From positions 1 through 64,000 of the forward strand of contig JANCIK010000015.1 in assembly GCA_028532985.1 (NCBI GenBank): a stretch of 64,000 nt of DNA. Direction: 5' to 3'. The DNA is from Stropharia rugosoannulata. Lineage: Eukaryota > Basidiomycota > Agaricomycetes > Agaricales > Strophariaceae. A program made the position numbers and the translations under genes. The notes under the pieces are model-generated. The model made no database searches. It was not told where the DNA came from and was given only the letters and a program-made list of their open reading frames with translations. Positions 1-10,599 of this stretch are shown in pieces (positions within the stretch are counted from its first letter, which is position 1; each line of letters opens with the position of its first letter).

Positions 1-232
1 AACACTTTGTGTTGTAGGTCCTGGTGGCCACTGGCCAGTTAGTGGCCCAGGGCCCATTGTGCCACAGTTTACAACTTGTATATATACCCAGCATGTAGCA
101 GTGGACTAAAGCCACTCACTCTTCTTTCTTGCCACCACCATACTCATGTCTGAACCTACATGCCCTCAACCAGACTGTACTGCAAGTCTGCTTCTTCAAT
201 GCTGCCATGGGACAAGAAACCCTTCCCATAAT

Positions 233-940
233 TTAAATTTTACCTTCTAATATGTCCTTTAGCTTCTGTTCAACTATGTCATGCACCTGTCTTTGTTCAT
301 CATTCAGCATATGCAATTTCTTCCTTCCTTTATTTATTTCCCCTGTTGTTTGCAGTTCTGGAGCCTGAATAGGTTCAATGCATGGTTCTACTTCATTGTT
401 TTTTGGGTTTTTTTTTGTCATTGCTGACTCTGCTATCACTTAAAGTGGTTTGTTCGCACTATCTTGTCCTTGCATCATCACTTTTCTAGTGGTATCCTTC
501 AACTGTTTCTCCCATCCTCATATTTTATTGATCTCATCTGTCTTTGCCTGGTCTTTGCCTCTCTCACACTTCCTTGCCATACTGGCACTTCAGGTGGCTC
601 ATCTGCAAATACACCAGCATCCATTGCATCCATTATTGCCATTTCTCCAAAATGCAGCTCTCTCTATGAGCTACATGTGTCTTGCACTATTGTACTCTGT
701 TACTTCTTCATAACCTTCCCATATTTCACATTCTTTGTTGATCAAATCCAAATCTTCTTCATCTATCTCAAGATTAATGTCAATATTTAATGGTAGAGTT
801 TCTCCTTTATTTTCCTCTTCTCTCCTTGCCTTCACACTGTCTGAACATTCATAGTAATACTGGATGTTATCCACAATTGTCTGTATCTTCTTCCCTGTGT
901 GTGCCATAAACCTGGCAAATTTAGCTTTGAAAGACCCGTT
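233..940 (-). pseudogene. Decayed gene, possibly Helitron PIF1-like helicase
   Basis: Reading leftward from the LTR at 941 there is an open stretch whose protein begins NGSFKAKFARFMAHTGKK and continues into an acidic region. After several stops a second stretch at 233-439 contains LNDEQRQVHDIVEQ. Phrases of this kind precede the Walker A loop in PIF1-like helicases of Helitrons, but no Walker A motif is visible, so the family is only a guess. The LTR at 942-1799 interrupts the reading frame. The first 230 bases of the window hold no gene that I can see. Confidence 0.3.
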
Positions 941-941
941 G

Positions 942-1799
942 TGAGGGGCTGGGGCTGGCCCCTCCTGAAAACAAGAAAAACCATGAGGTTTAGAACATAG
1001 ATACACAAGAAGTGACATATCCACCATAACAATAGGAAACTACTATCGGAAACTGAAAGAACAAGAAGAAGCACAAGGAAGACTCAAGATGTTATTACAA
1101 CTCAATGGCAGATCAAGAAAGATAACAGCAGACTTCTGATGCCTACAACATCAGATCAATATTAACAATCTGATGTAACTATGGACCCACAAGGGAGTCA
1201 ATCACATGGAAATACTCATACATATGACCTGGGACAAAAAGGGTGACGGATTCCAAAGATATGCAAGGGTTTCCGACGACATGCAGGAGTGTGGTAGCAG
1301 AAAGCAGAAGTATCTCGATACAAACACAAGGGACATAGGTGTGGAAAGAGGGTTGGAGGAGATGTGTGTTTAGGGAGAACATGGAGTTGATCCAGCCACA
1401 GGAAGATCTCTTGTGCTTGGGCTTGGTTTCCGAAGATAAGGATATTTGTGGCCAAGCTGTGTAGTGCAGCATGGTTTCCGACGAGATAAAGTCAGCATGG
1501 GCGGTCAGATCTTCTTGGATGTATATATGGTACAATCTGGGCATGGCAACCCAGACGGGTATTTAAGGAGTAGAATATCTCTGTACTTCTCCAGCTTCCC
1601 TCAGGGTTAAATTCTACCTACACACATCATACCAGTTCACATCGGAAACCGTTGTTTAAACCTCTTACACCAGAAGCTCCTTGTTTTAAAAACAAGTAAA
1701 ACCTTTTCAATGTGCTATCATTGTACACATGTTGCCTTCACACATTGTGAACTATAGAGACAGGCTTTTCAGACCAGTCCTACCCAACTTCACACCTCA
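942..1799 (+). repeat. LTR-type repeat, copy 1 (solo LTR-like)
   Basis: An 858-bp copy of a repeat found three times here. It begins TGAGGGGCTGGGGCTGG and ends CACACCTCA, the TG...CA ends of an LTR, and has a TATA-like GTATTTAAGG about 240 bp before its end. Copies 2 (16,452-17,392) and 3 (36,331-37,189, inverted) match it almost base for base. It lacks an approximately 80-bp stretch present in copy 2. The flanking five bases (CGTTG and CAAAG) do not form a target duplication. The 44 bases outside its left end also flank copy 3. Confidence 0.75.
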
Positions 1800-2110
1800 C
1801 AAAGCATGAACCCAACGCTAGGGTTTCAGCCATTTGCCTACACTGTCTCTCTGTCCTTGCTTTCTCCTAAGCTTATTTCCATTATAAATGACCTCTATCC
1901 CACTCTTTTCCTTTGTTAGCTCTTTCCTCCACCCCAAATTCACCTTGATTTGTGCTGATAATAGCAAAATAAACTGATTATACATAATCATTCTAGAAAA
2001 TATGTTTATGTTTATTCTGCTTCATGATAACTGCCTGTATCTGAGAATATACACACCTGAGGTTGAACTGTACATTATTTGGATGTATTTTTGGGTAAAG
2101 GAAGGATACA
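1800..2110. other. AT-rich intergenic stretch
   Basis: No open frame, repeat or regulatory signal that I can support was seen here. Confidence 0.5.
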
Positions 2111-2480
2111 TAGTTCACAAGACACTTCACAGTTAAAACCTAACAAAGGCTAAACAAAAGGCTAAACACAGCCCACTGATGGCCTGGACACAGCCCAACA
2201 CACAGATCTAGTGAGTAGACAATTGCTTAAATTACTATAGACAAGAATACAGGTTTATATGTGATGCATGCATGTGTACTAAATCATAAGGTAAAGTAAA
2301 TACTAGCAATGCATGGCCAAGGTCTGCACATTGCATCTGGGCTACCTTCTAGTGTCCTGGTCCTTGGCATTTGCTGTGTGCATGTTGTTCATTCCTTGGG
2401 CTTTGCACATCTTTTGATGTGTACTGCCACAGTCACATGAATGTGTGTGGACTTAGGCAAATTCTGCCTTTGTGATCCTG
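2111..2480 (+). repeat. Repeat X, CpG-depleted copy
   Basis: From about 2207 the sequence aligns with 17,395-17,670 and, on the other strand, with about 7490-7950. Where the other copies have CG this one repeatedly has TG or CA (for example GCATGGCC against CGCGGCC). It is probably part of an LTR or of a transposon end. It has no coding capacity. Confidence 0.65.
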
Positions 2481-3257
2481 AAGATTTATGGATGCATATA
2501 ACCAAGGAGCTCAATGGCAGACAGGCTGCTTGGGCAACCAGAAGATACAGTGGCCACTGTGTTTACCAGATTCAATTCTGGGTGAGCTTGAGAGGTGTGG
2601 TATATGGGTATATATAGCTTGAAAACACTGAATGGATGGTGGAAACATAATGGAAAGGGCAAGATGTGCATGGAATGAAGTGAGTTATTGATGATCAGTT
2701 ATTGATGATCAATCATTATCTCTCATCATCTGATACAGCCAAACTTGTAACTATTATTATTTCTCTGGCAGTTTTTGATCTATCTCTCTCTCAAACTTTA
2801 TATTTCAGTAGCTTACATACAATTAAACAAAACATTGGAGCTAGATTTTTTGTTACTGGTCTCTTTGTAGTGCAATATTGTGTCCATGGTTTCTCCAAGG
2901 TACACTTTTCTGTTTTGGAGTGGCTTTTGGAGTGGCTTGTCACAGAAAAGTCACTTCGCATAATGTTGGCAGGATATGGACATTCTCTACCTTAAGTGAA
3001 GGACATTTAAAGGATATAATGGGCTACTTAGTACTGGCTGGATGCTGCTGGCTGCAGCTTGATAATGTCCCACATGCATGCTTTTCTCATAGTTGCAGAC
3101 AATGCCAATGCCCAGTCCTACTGCTCCTCAAAACAGTGCTGGTGCAGGGGACAAAGGCATGCTGCAGCCATACCATCTTGAACTGTGCTGGACTATATGT
3201 AGAACAATGCTAAGGCTGCTGAGCCAGGTCCCAGCATTGTTTGGCTTGGTGTTCATT
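2481..3257. other. AT-rich stretch without a recognisable gene
   Basis: Only short open frames occur and none has a recognisable motif. A short direct repeat (TTATTGATGATCA) lies at about 2685-2712. Confidence 0.5.
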
Positions 3258-4080
3258 AGGAAAAACACTTCTTTGAAAAAAGTCTTTTAATTTATTAAAA
3301 AGACTCAAAAAGACCTAGGAGACCTGGGTCTCTAGGAGACTTTTAAAGCAAAATCTCCAGGTATCAAACTTTTAAAGACTTTTTTTTATGTCTCTAGGAG
3401 TCTCTTTAATGTCTTTTTATGTGTCTATAATGTCTCTAGATGTCTCTAAATGTCTTTTAATGTTACATTTTTTGCTTGATAAAAACATTAAAAATATGAC
3501 CTCATTAGCCAAATCACTACTATATAGATTAGATTATATTGGTAAGGGTATTTGGAAGTAGGTAATTAGGTATATTTAAATGTACTTAAGATTTGTCATG
3601 AAGTAATTATATTAGTCAGCATCTTACATAAACATACAATGGTAAATTAACTTGGGTGCAATAGAAAAGGGAACTTATGTTGTGGAAATAATTTGCATTA
3701 GCAGGAATTGAACCAACAGCTTCATGCATTACTTAAAACCAGCATACTTTCCACTACACTATGTGTCTGTGTATATAATCTAACTGTGGGTCATCTAGAC
3801 TGTATTAATTTATTACATCACAAGTTATTGAATTTAGTCATGTTCAGATGTATTTTATAATAAGACCTACAATTTAGATTACAAGTAATACTTAGAAAAA
3901 TTGAAAGACTTTAAAAACATAAAAAGACCTAAAAAGACATTGGAAGAATTACATATTTCCCTAAAGTCTCTAGGAGACCTTTAAAAGTATAAAAAAAGAC
4001 ATAAAATTCACCAAAAGACATATTGATGTCTCAAAAAGACACTGTCTTAAAAAGTCTCTTTTCCAAAAAGTGGTTTTCCT
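3258..4080. repeat. MITE-like element with inverted ends
   Basis: The left end reads AGGAAAAACACTTCTTTG. The reverse complement of the right end reads AGGAAAACCACTTTTTGG, and the similarity continues for about 35 bp. The interior near both ends is built of variants of AAAAAGACTT, GTCTCTAGGAGAC and ATGTCTCTA. There is no coding capacity. A tRNA-like segment lies in the centre (3694-3772). A target duplication is not clear. It is probably a non-autonomous transposon. Confidence 0.55.
3694..3772 (-). other. tRNA-like pseudogene or SINE-like core
   Basis: The minus strand reads TAGTGTAGTGGAAAGTATG, which fits a Pol III A box. About 50 bases later comes GGTTCAATTCC, which fits a B box and T-arm. 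The anticodon arm and the acceptor stem pair poorly, so I do not call a functional tRNA. A decayed tRNA-derived segment inside the MITE-like element is the simplest reading. Confidence 0.35.
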
Positions 4081-4378
4081 GATAGAGCCTGTGGATATTC
4101 CACTGCCAGAAATGAACATCCATGACATTCTCCAGAGTGTCTACTCATAAGGTATGCAAATTCACTGTCAGATCCTTATGTCATCTCATCTCCTTCCCTT
4201 AAAGACACCACCATATCAAACATTCACTGTCTCCAAGTAAATCAGATAATCAAAAGGCTATGATAAGTTGATCTCCCTCTCCCTTCCATCAAAATAGAGT
4301 TGTTCCACAGGCCCATCTGGTGGTATAGCCTGATCCATTCCCAGAGTCACAAAACCAGGGCATGCATCCTAAGCTGAA

Positions 4379-4850
4379 ATGCAGGCAATGTATGCTGCAT
4401 GCTACTGTCATTTGAGCCTATCCCCAGTAGTATTCCTGCTGCTGGTAGACTATTCTGTGCCCTGCAATAGGGATGCACCAATATACATCTCATTGGACAA
4501 TGAGGGGCCAGCCAATGCACCAGCTAGCAAAGAAGACAGTGAAGAAGATGCCCCCTTGGATGCACTGGAGGGTACATAGTAGACAGAGGACACAGTCAGC
4601 ATTACACACAGTGGTGGCAATGAAGAATGAACAAGAGGAAGGCCCCTCAATGTTGCAGTAGGCTCTCAAGCAAGACAATAATGATGCCCCCCCCTCAAAA
4701 GCACCAGAGGGCACACAGGAGAGGGAGGGTCCTGATGACAATGAAGAGGCCCCCCCCTTGATGTCCCAATTGGCTCTCAGCCTGCTGAGGATGAGCCTAT
4801 GGATGAGGATGATACACCTCTGAATGTGTCTGCCAGTGAGACTATACCAC
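4379..4850 (+). pseudogene. Decayed acidic repeat coding region
   Basis: The plus strand encodes degenerate repeats of roughly 20-25 residues rich in Glu, Asp and Pro, such as DSEEDAPLDALEGT. They recur about three times with stops and frame changes between them. No known domain is recognised. It may be the remnant of a low-complexity transposon or surface protein. Confidence 0.3.
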
Positions 4851-5285
4851 CTGGTGAAAGACTTTGGAGAGTCTTGGATTTCTGGACTTCGGAGAGTTTG
4901 TGCATCAAATGAGGTCACTGGACCTGAAGTATGCACAGTAAAGCCTTTCACTAAAACAACTTATTTCATATATCATTTTGCCTAGCACATGCCTCTGGCA
5001 ACTGGACTCTATCCAAGATTTACTAGAATTAAACCCCTCTTTACAAACAAACTTGCAGGCACTACTTGCTATTACAAAGACTAGAGGACAAGAGGTGTGC
5101 ACATTGTATGCCCAGAATGGGAACCAAACCAGAGAAGAGCATAGATTATACTAGCCATTTAGTTGAGGGCATTTGCTTGATCTAAGGGATAGGATCTCTC
5201 TCTGCTGGGTGTGTGTGTGTGTGTGTGTTGTGTTTCCAGATTTTGAGTCTAGCTACTCTGTAGACCTCTCACCAGATCAGAAAAT
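4840..5285 (+). repeat. Repeat Y, CpG-depleted copy, with (GT)n tract
   Basis: It aligns with 7960-8565. Shared blocks include AGAATTAAACCCCTC, ACAAACTTGCAGGCACT and GATCTAAGGGATAGGATCTC. CpG sites of the other copy are TpG or CpA here. A GT microsatellite lies at about 5203-5228. No gene is present. Confidence 0.6.
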
Positions 5286-5364
5286 GGAGATGATGCACCA
5301 CTGAGCAAGTCTCACATTTATTACTTACATACTAATAAATAGACACTAGATGTGTACCATAACA

Positions 5365-6330
5365 CTATCTGCCAAACATATTTACATTTGCCCAAGTGCT
5401 AACAGTGTCAGTCAAATCTGATATTGCAGACTTTGAGTGAAAAACTAAACAAGTTCTGTCACCTTCACAGTAAGCACTGTGAACCACTAGCCTACTAGTC
5501 AAGACAACAAATGTTCCAGCCTTATACTCTAAATCCAAACCCAACCCTGGCAGAGCTATTTTACCCTTTTTGTAAGGACCCAAACTAGTGATAAAATCAA
5601 ACATTGAATGGCTTCTGCCAAAATCTCAATGTGGCAGCAAGTCTCTATTGTTGATCACTGTAAGCACCCCAAATGGAACACTCCAATGTTCAAGTAATCC
5701 CTCCAACTCTTGACCATACTGCACTTCATCAGGGTAATCAGTTAGCCAGTTAAGCATTTCAAGTCCTGCAGCATACTGGCTGGGTTGACAATACTGAGGA
5801 GACTGCTGATCAGCACAAAAAATCCTGCTGCTTCTTTATCCATGTTGGGCCAGCAGAAATCCTAAGTTTGCAACCAACAATGGGTGGCCCAAAGCACTGG
5901 TTTTTGTCAGACACAGCATTTATTTATTTTGCTGGATGTACCCCATGCCCCATCTCGAACCATGCAATTGCAAGGCTAACATTGCCTGCCTTTCCCCACC
6001 TACCTCTCTGATGATAATGATCAAGCCTGCTTCTCCAATTTGCTTTACATTTGGTGGTCTTCATTAAGCATGTTAGTTTGTCCACACTTCACCATAGTTC
6101 CTCCTTTCTCTGCTGGCTAACTCTCTAGGCTGGTGGAGAAATGACACAATTGTACCTGCAGATATGACATTATTGCATTTGGAAGGTACCATACTAATAT
6201 GTTGCCCTCCTTGTCTGTCACCAAGCAAGGCTTCCTTAAATGCCATGTCTCTGTAAATATTGGCAGGTACTTCTTTAGCATTTTATTTTCCACATTCTTA
6301 TTCTTCCCTGTTTGTTTATTTGACATGCTC
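5365..6330 (-). pseudogene. Ruined 2-oxoglutarate/Fe(II) dioxygenase-like gene
   Basis: Read on the minus strand, an upstream piece (6117-6326) contains TWHLRKPCLVTDKEGNI and WYLP. A longer piece (about 5815 down to 5365) carries a double-stranded beta-helix pattern. This has LLPH, an in-frame TGA, then DFG, which I read as a broken H-x-D iron site. It continues LPGLGLDLEYKAGTFVVL, then a distal His (VVHSAY) and an Arg (GDRTC) in the place expected to bind 2-oxoglutarate. Similar proteins are common in Agaricomycete genomes, often near transposons; substrates are unknown. The stop sits between His and Asp of the iron site and could come from CGA to TGA. A frame change separates the two pieces. 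The family assignment is from motif memory. Confidence 0.5.
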
Positions 6331-7259
6331 TATTTGTAGTCATGGACACTCCAAGATATTGAATCTGATTTATTTTAGTAACACTTATATTAATCATCTA
6401 TTAATGTCTTACATTGGTCCTTGAATGCTGTCACCAGAGAATCAATAATTTGCTAGCATTTCCATGTCAAATGTGCTGTCAATACTTTTGGTGACTCAGG
6501 GGAGCTGGTCTTGTTGACATGGCACATGAATGAGGTATGCATATATGCAGCCACAACCTCTGTCATCTCTCTTGGGCTATATGAAAATTTCGGAGTCATG
6601 GTTGATTGAAGGAAAAATGTGTATTGATCATGTGATGGAAATATTGATTTTCTCATGAGGTATGGGGGGAGCCTGAGGGTGCAACTCAGATGGCTGATGC
6701 TCTACTGGAATGATTGGGGCCCAAGGGACCAGAGGGCCTAATAGGGCAGGGGCAGGGGCAGGGACCCAAAGGTGGTGGGGGCCCAAGCAGTGGAGTGCAC
6801 TGCTGGCCAAGCCCAAAGGTGCCTCAAAACACTCAATGGAGCCTCAAAATGCCCAAAGGGGCCTCAAAGAGGCTGAGGCCCTAGGGGAAGCAGGTGTGCA
6901 TTTGCTGTTGTCTCCATACCACCCTCTGGTGCCTCTTCAACAGTCTGCCCTGTAATGCTTTATGGGTGTTTTTTCCAATAAAGACAGACCCATGATGGGT
7001 TAACATTGGATGTTGTATTGTTGCCTCAAGCATCAAATCCAAATCTTCCAAGAACCCTATGATGCTGGTGACCTACTCTCTTTACTCCTGTGACACTGAA
7101 TTGTGCCAGGTTCTTGCCAGAAATATCACATTCACTGGTGACAGGCCTGTGTTTACACCAAGGCTGTAAGAGGCCACAGCAGGCAGTTTGGGCTGAGGTG
7201 TAGGGGTACAGCAGAGCAGTGACTAGCCTGGTCAGTCATCTCAGTGCTCAGCATGTGTA
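6331..7259. other. Stretch without a recognisable gene
   Basis: Short open frames only. A G/C-rich patch at about 6700-6900 contains loose repeats of GCCTCAAAAnGCCCAAAGG but no domain. Confidence 0.45.
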
Positions 7260-8570
7260 TCACGAATCTATCACGCATGTGCTCAGCAGACAATTGTGTG
7301 GGGTTCAGCGGACTGTACAAGCCATAAGTACACAGTTGGAGTACCCGGAATAGCTGTCAGCGGAGCACATAACGGTTACTGTCATCCCAGCAGAAGGCAC
7401 GAGTACAGCTGAGCAGAAAATATCAAAGGCAACGAGCAGGACTGTGTGTAGACGGCGTCTCAAAGGGGCGCAGCAGAACACATCACGAAGGCAAAATTTG
7501 CCTAAGTCCACTTGTCAGGTGACCATGGCGCACGTGCTGGAGCGTGTGATGCCCAAGGGAATGACTAATGCACACAGCACAGACCCCGCTGGGGAACTTT
7601 GGCAGCAGTAACCAGATCTCAATAACCCAGAAGGAACCGCTCAGCAGAGTTCAATGGTGTCTCTTGGCAGAGGCTGGCAACACAACGAGGTCAGGTCGCG
7701 CTCAGCAGGGTAGTCATCAAAACGCCCAGCGGAGGCACATGCGCTCAGCGGACCTTTGGTCCGGCATTGCTAGTATTTACTCTCCACCTAAATTAGTACA
7801 CAGCGTGCATCTATATAAACTTGTAATTGTAACTACAGAAATCAAGCAATTGTCTACCCACTAGATCTGTGTGTTGGGCTCTGTCCCAGACCGTCAGCGG
7901 GCTGTGTTTAGCTTTTGTTAGGGTCTTTACTGTGAAGTGTATTGTGAATCATAGAAGTTTTGGATAGCTTCTGGCCACTGGGTCATTTGGAGAGCTCAGC
8001 AGGGAGTCAGTGCAACCGTGTACGAAAACTTGCACTGTAGTGTTTTGTGAATTGAGACTGCACCACCGGGTGAACGAGGTTCTGGATAGCCTCAGCAGAA
8101 TAGGACTTTGGACAGTCCTAGCAGAACGACTTTGGATAGTCAGCTGAGTGAGGCACAATTGGGAATACCAGCTTGTGTGAGCATCTGCATCGGTCACCGG
8201 ACCTCAAACCCACTCAGCGGAATAAGCCCAGCGGAGCCACCATCAAAACTATACATTACCATTGATACCCTGCACTCAGCAGAGGTCACCCAGACATTAA
8301 TCTGAGACTTCTAGAATTAAACCCCTCCTTAAAAACAAACTTGCAGGCACTGTATAGCAGACATCTGGACTGAACTTACAAGACCCTTAAACATCACAGT
8401 TTGCTCAGCAGAGAGGTACCAGGAGAAGCATAGACATCTATAACCTGCTTAGCTGAAGAGCGTCGCTCGATCTAAGGGATAGGATCTCGCTCCGCTGGGG
8501 TTGTGTGTGTTGTGTTTCTTGTGATTCGAGTCTAGCCCCACGGCAGACCTCTCACCAGAAGAGAGAGCCA
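7260..8570. repeat. LTR-like repeat (X inverted, then Y), CpG-retaining
   Basis: Its left part (about 7490-7950) is the reverse complement of repeat X and its right part (7960-8565) matches repeat Y. Unlike those copies it keeps many CpG sites. Thirteen exact copies of CAGCRGA, all on the plus strand, plus several one-base variants, are scattered over about 1.1 kb. There is no coding capacity. It may be an LTR or the subterminal region of a DNA transposon. Confidence 0.5.
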
Positions 8571-8812
8571 GTTTGCTGGATTGGCAGACTGCTTAGCTTC
8601 ACCTGCTAAAATGATTTCCTGTTCCAGGCAAGGAATACATGCCCCTGGTAACCCAATTGGGCAGCACCATAAAGGATAGTTGGGTGGAAGTTTTGGGCAG
8701 TTTGGGTACATTCCATTAGCTTTGGATCAGTAGTGGAGGAGCGGCAGGTCAGTCTCATCCACTATCCAGATTGCTGCCAAATTTTTTCCAGCTGGCTCAT
8801 CAAAACTCTCAC

Positions 8813-9254
8813 ATGCCCATTTGTTGAAAATGGGTCTATAGCACATGGTATTAAAATATTTCCCACTAGCCCCATGAAATTTGAGAAAATCATGTCACCA
8901 TATCTGCCAGATCCAAATGGTGTTTTCTGTACAACTGCTGGATTTTATTTTGTGAAAATTATAAATCTGCCAAATTTACCTCTTTTTAACCATATTGCTG
9001 CTGATTTTACCCCTTTTTAATCATTTCACCTGCCATGATTTTTCTGGCTCTGCCAGATTTACCTACCTATTTATGCAGATGCCATTTGTTGAAAATGGCT
9101 CTGTGAAACACAGTACTAAGATAGGTGGCCATTAGCCCCATGAATCATAGTATTATACTAGGTTGCCATTTGTTGAAAATGGCCCTGTGATCTACAGCAT
9201 ACTAATAGTTTACTAAAGTCCTGTATACTATGGTACCCAGCCACTGTCCTATGT
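8813..9254 (+). repeat. Left terminal inverted repeat with palindromes
   Basis: It contains three copies of the imperfect palindrome CCATTTGTTGAAAATGG (near 8817, 9081 and 9165). Two of them are followed by blocks with CACAGTACTAAGATAGG-like sequence or CATTAGCCCCATGAA. The inner end is CCACTGTCCTATGTG. Confidence 0.55.
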
Positions 9255-9264
9255 GTTAATTCAT

Positions 9265-9843
9265 GGATGTACCAAAAAAAGTCATGCTCCTGAACAGTCT
9301 TCAAAGAAGAGAAAGTGCAACAATGGGTGAGCACCCAACACTGCTCAAGAAATTGTCAAGAAACAGTGCAAAGCCAAGTACATTAGTGATAGCCACCCAC
9401 CAGATACAAAGAAAGCTCTCAAGTTAAAGATTAGAAAAAAGAGCAAGCTGGAGAAGAAGAAGTACATACTATTAATGCAAGCAAAGCCCCATCTACCTCA
9501 CAGACAACTCCTGTTGGTTAGATACCTCTCTGGAACTCCTGTATATTGTGCTCTCTTCTGGCAGGCTTGAAGAGCTCTTGGCAATTGTCTCTAACTTTCC
9601 CAAAAACGCTTTTTTATTCACACTTTTGTACAAGACACTCAAGGATCAGTTGATGTTGATGCTTAGCATTGATGATCTTGATCTGGAGGTTGTCACCCAG
9701 TATTTAACTCTTCAGCACAATAAGCTTAGAACAGAGCTTCAGAAGTTAGGAATCATCAAGACCTGCAAGGGTTATGAGAGTCTTTACTTGACTATTCTTC
9801 TTAAAAGCAAAGAAATATGTGTTACATGTGCCCACAAAAAGTG
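9265..9843 (+). pseudogene. Left gene of the long-TIR element, possible cysteine peptidase-like region
   Basis: The frame begins near the ATG at 9265, just inside the inverted repeat. It encodes a basic stretch (SSKKRKCNNG, then KKSKLEKKKY) that looks like a nuclear localisation signal. After a frame change, at about 9505, comes DNSCWLDTSLELLYIVL. Continuation to 9843 is open for about 110 codons and ends with a stop. An N-x-C-W-x-D box resembles the catalytic cysteine box of papain-fold (UCH/USP-type) peptidases, but the His part is not identified, so the activity is a guess. A one-base loss in the poly-A run near 9275 breaks the N-terminus. The right edge abuts the Tc1-like element, which may truncate it. 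Confidence 0.4.
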
Positions 9844-10575
9844 ACTGGACATTATCTAAGCCTTGCACCTTGCCCTCACAATGCATGTCTTTGTTTATTC
9901 TTTATCTCCATGTAAAGTCCACTCTGTATCTTTTCCTCATGCCTCCAAAGACTAGCTGATGTGAAGTATCCAGCACAACAAGAAATAAGCTAGTGGGAGC
10001 CATTGAAGGAGGACTATCTATATCTGAAGCTGCAAGGTTATATGACTTGCCTAAGAGCACAGCACATGGTCTTGTCAAGAAGTACAAAAACATGGGCTCA
10101 ACAGAAAATCTGCCCTGCTCAGGCCGTCCAGAGAAACTCACAAATACTAACAAGCATCACATTGTCCAAGAGACCAAGAAACATTGACATGCACCTTTCT
10201 GTGACATCATCAATAACCTTGGGCTGGATGTTTCAATATCAATAGTCTGCAATGTCCTTAAAATGGCAGAGTATGCTCGACAAGTTGCTCAGAAGGCACC
10301 ATTTCTCACAAAGGGTCTTCCTGGGATGAGTTAGAGATAGCTAATATAGATAAACATATTTTTAGTATGCCTGACCATGTAGCTGTCATTTTAAAAGGTA
10401 GAGGCTGTCCCACAAGATTTTAGATAGCTATATACATTTATATACATCTATTCTAACTAGTTCTAAACTTTTTTCTGTGAAGAAATTCATGTATTTGAAG
10501 AATTGGTGCATTTAAAATAAAGGACCATAAAGTGTGACCTTGGGGATTACACAGTGTCTGGTCACTTTTTGCTAG
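9835..10575 (+). mobile_element. Tc1/mariner-like element, short and degenerate
   Basis: The left end reads AAAAAGTGACTGGACATTAT. The reverse complement of the right end reads AAAAAGTGACCAGACACTGT, so the ends are inverted repeats of about 20 bp. A Tc1-type transposase relic lies between. At about 740 bp it is roughly half the usual length of a Tc1 element, and a large part of the transposase is missing. Confidence 0.6.
9975..10340 (+). pseudogene. Tc1-like transposase fragment
   Basis: The frame at 9993-10,187 encodes a helix-turn-helix region (GLSISEAARLYDLPKSTAH) followed by CSGRPEKLTNTNKHHIV. That is the arrangement of the N-terminal paired-type DNA-binding domain and GRPR-like hook of Tc1 transposases. 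Farther on, after frame changes, MAEYARQVAQKAPFLTKG resembles the linker before the catalytic domain. No DDE residues are present, so it cannot catalyse transposition. Confidence 0.6.
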
Positions 10576-10599
10576 TCATGTGTAGGATATGTCTAATGT

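Noticed and set aside
1..240. An LTR or promoter at the left edge (TATATATACCCAGC)
   Set aside because: Only one copy is visible and its boundaries lie outside the window, so it cannot be distinguished from random AT-rich sequence.
3694..3772. A functional tRNA gene on the minus strand
   Set aside because: A-box and B-box words are present, but the acceptor and anticodon stems do not pair well, and the segment lies inside a repetitive element.
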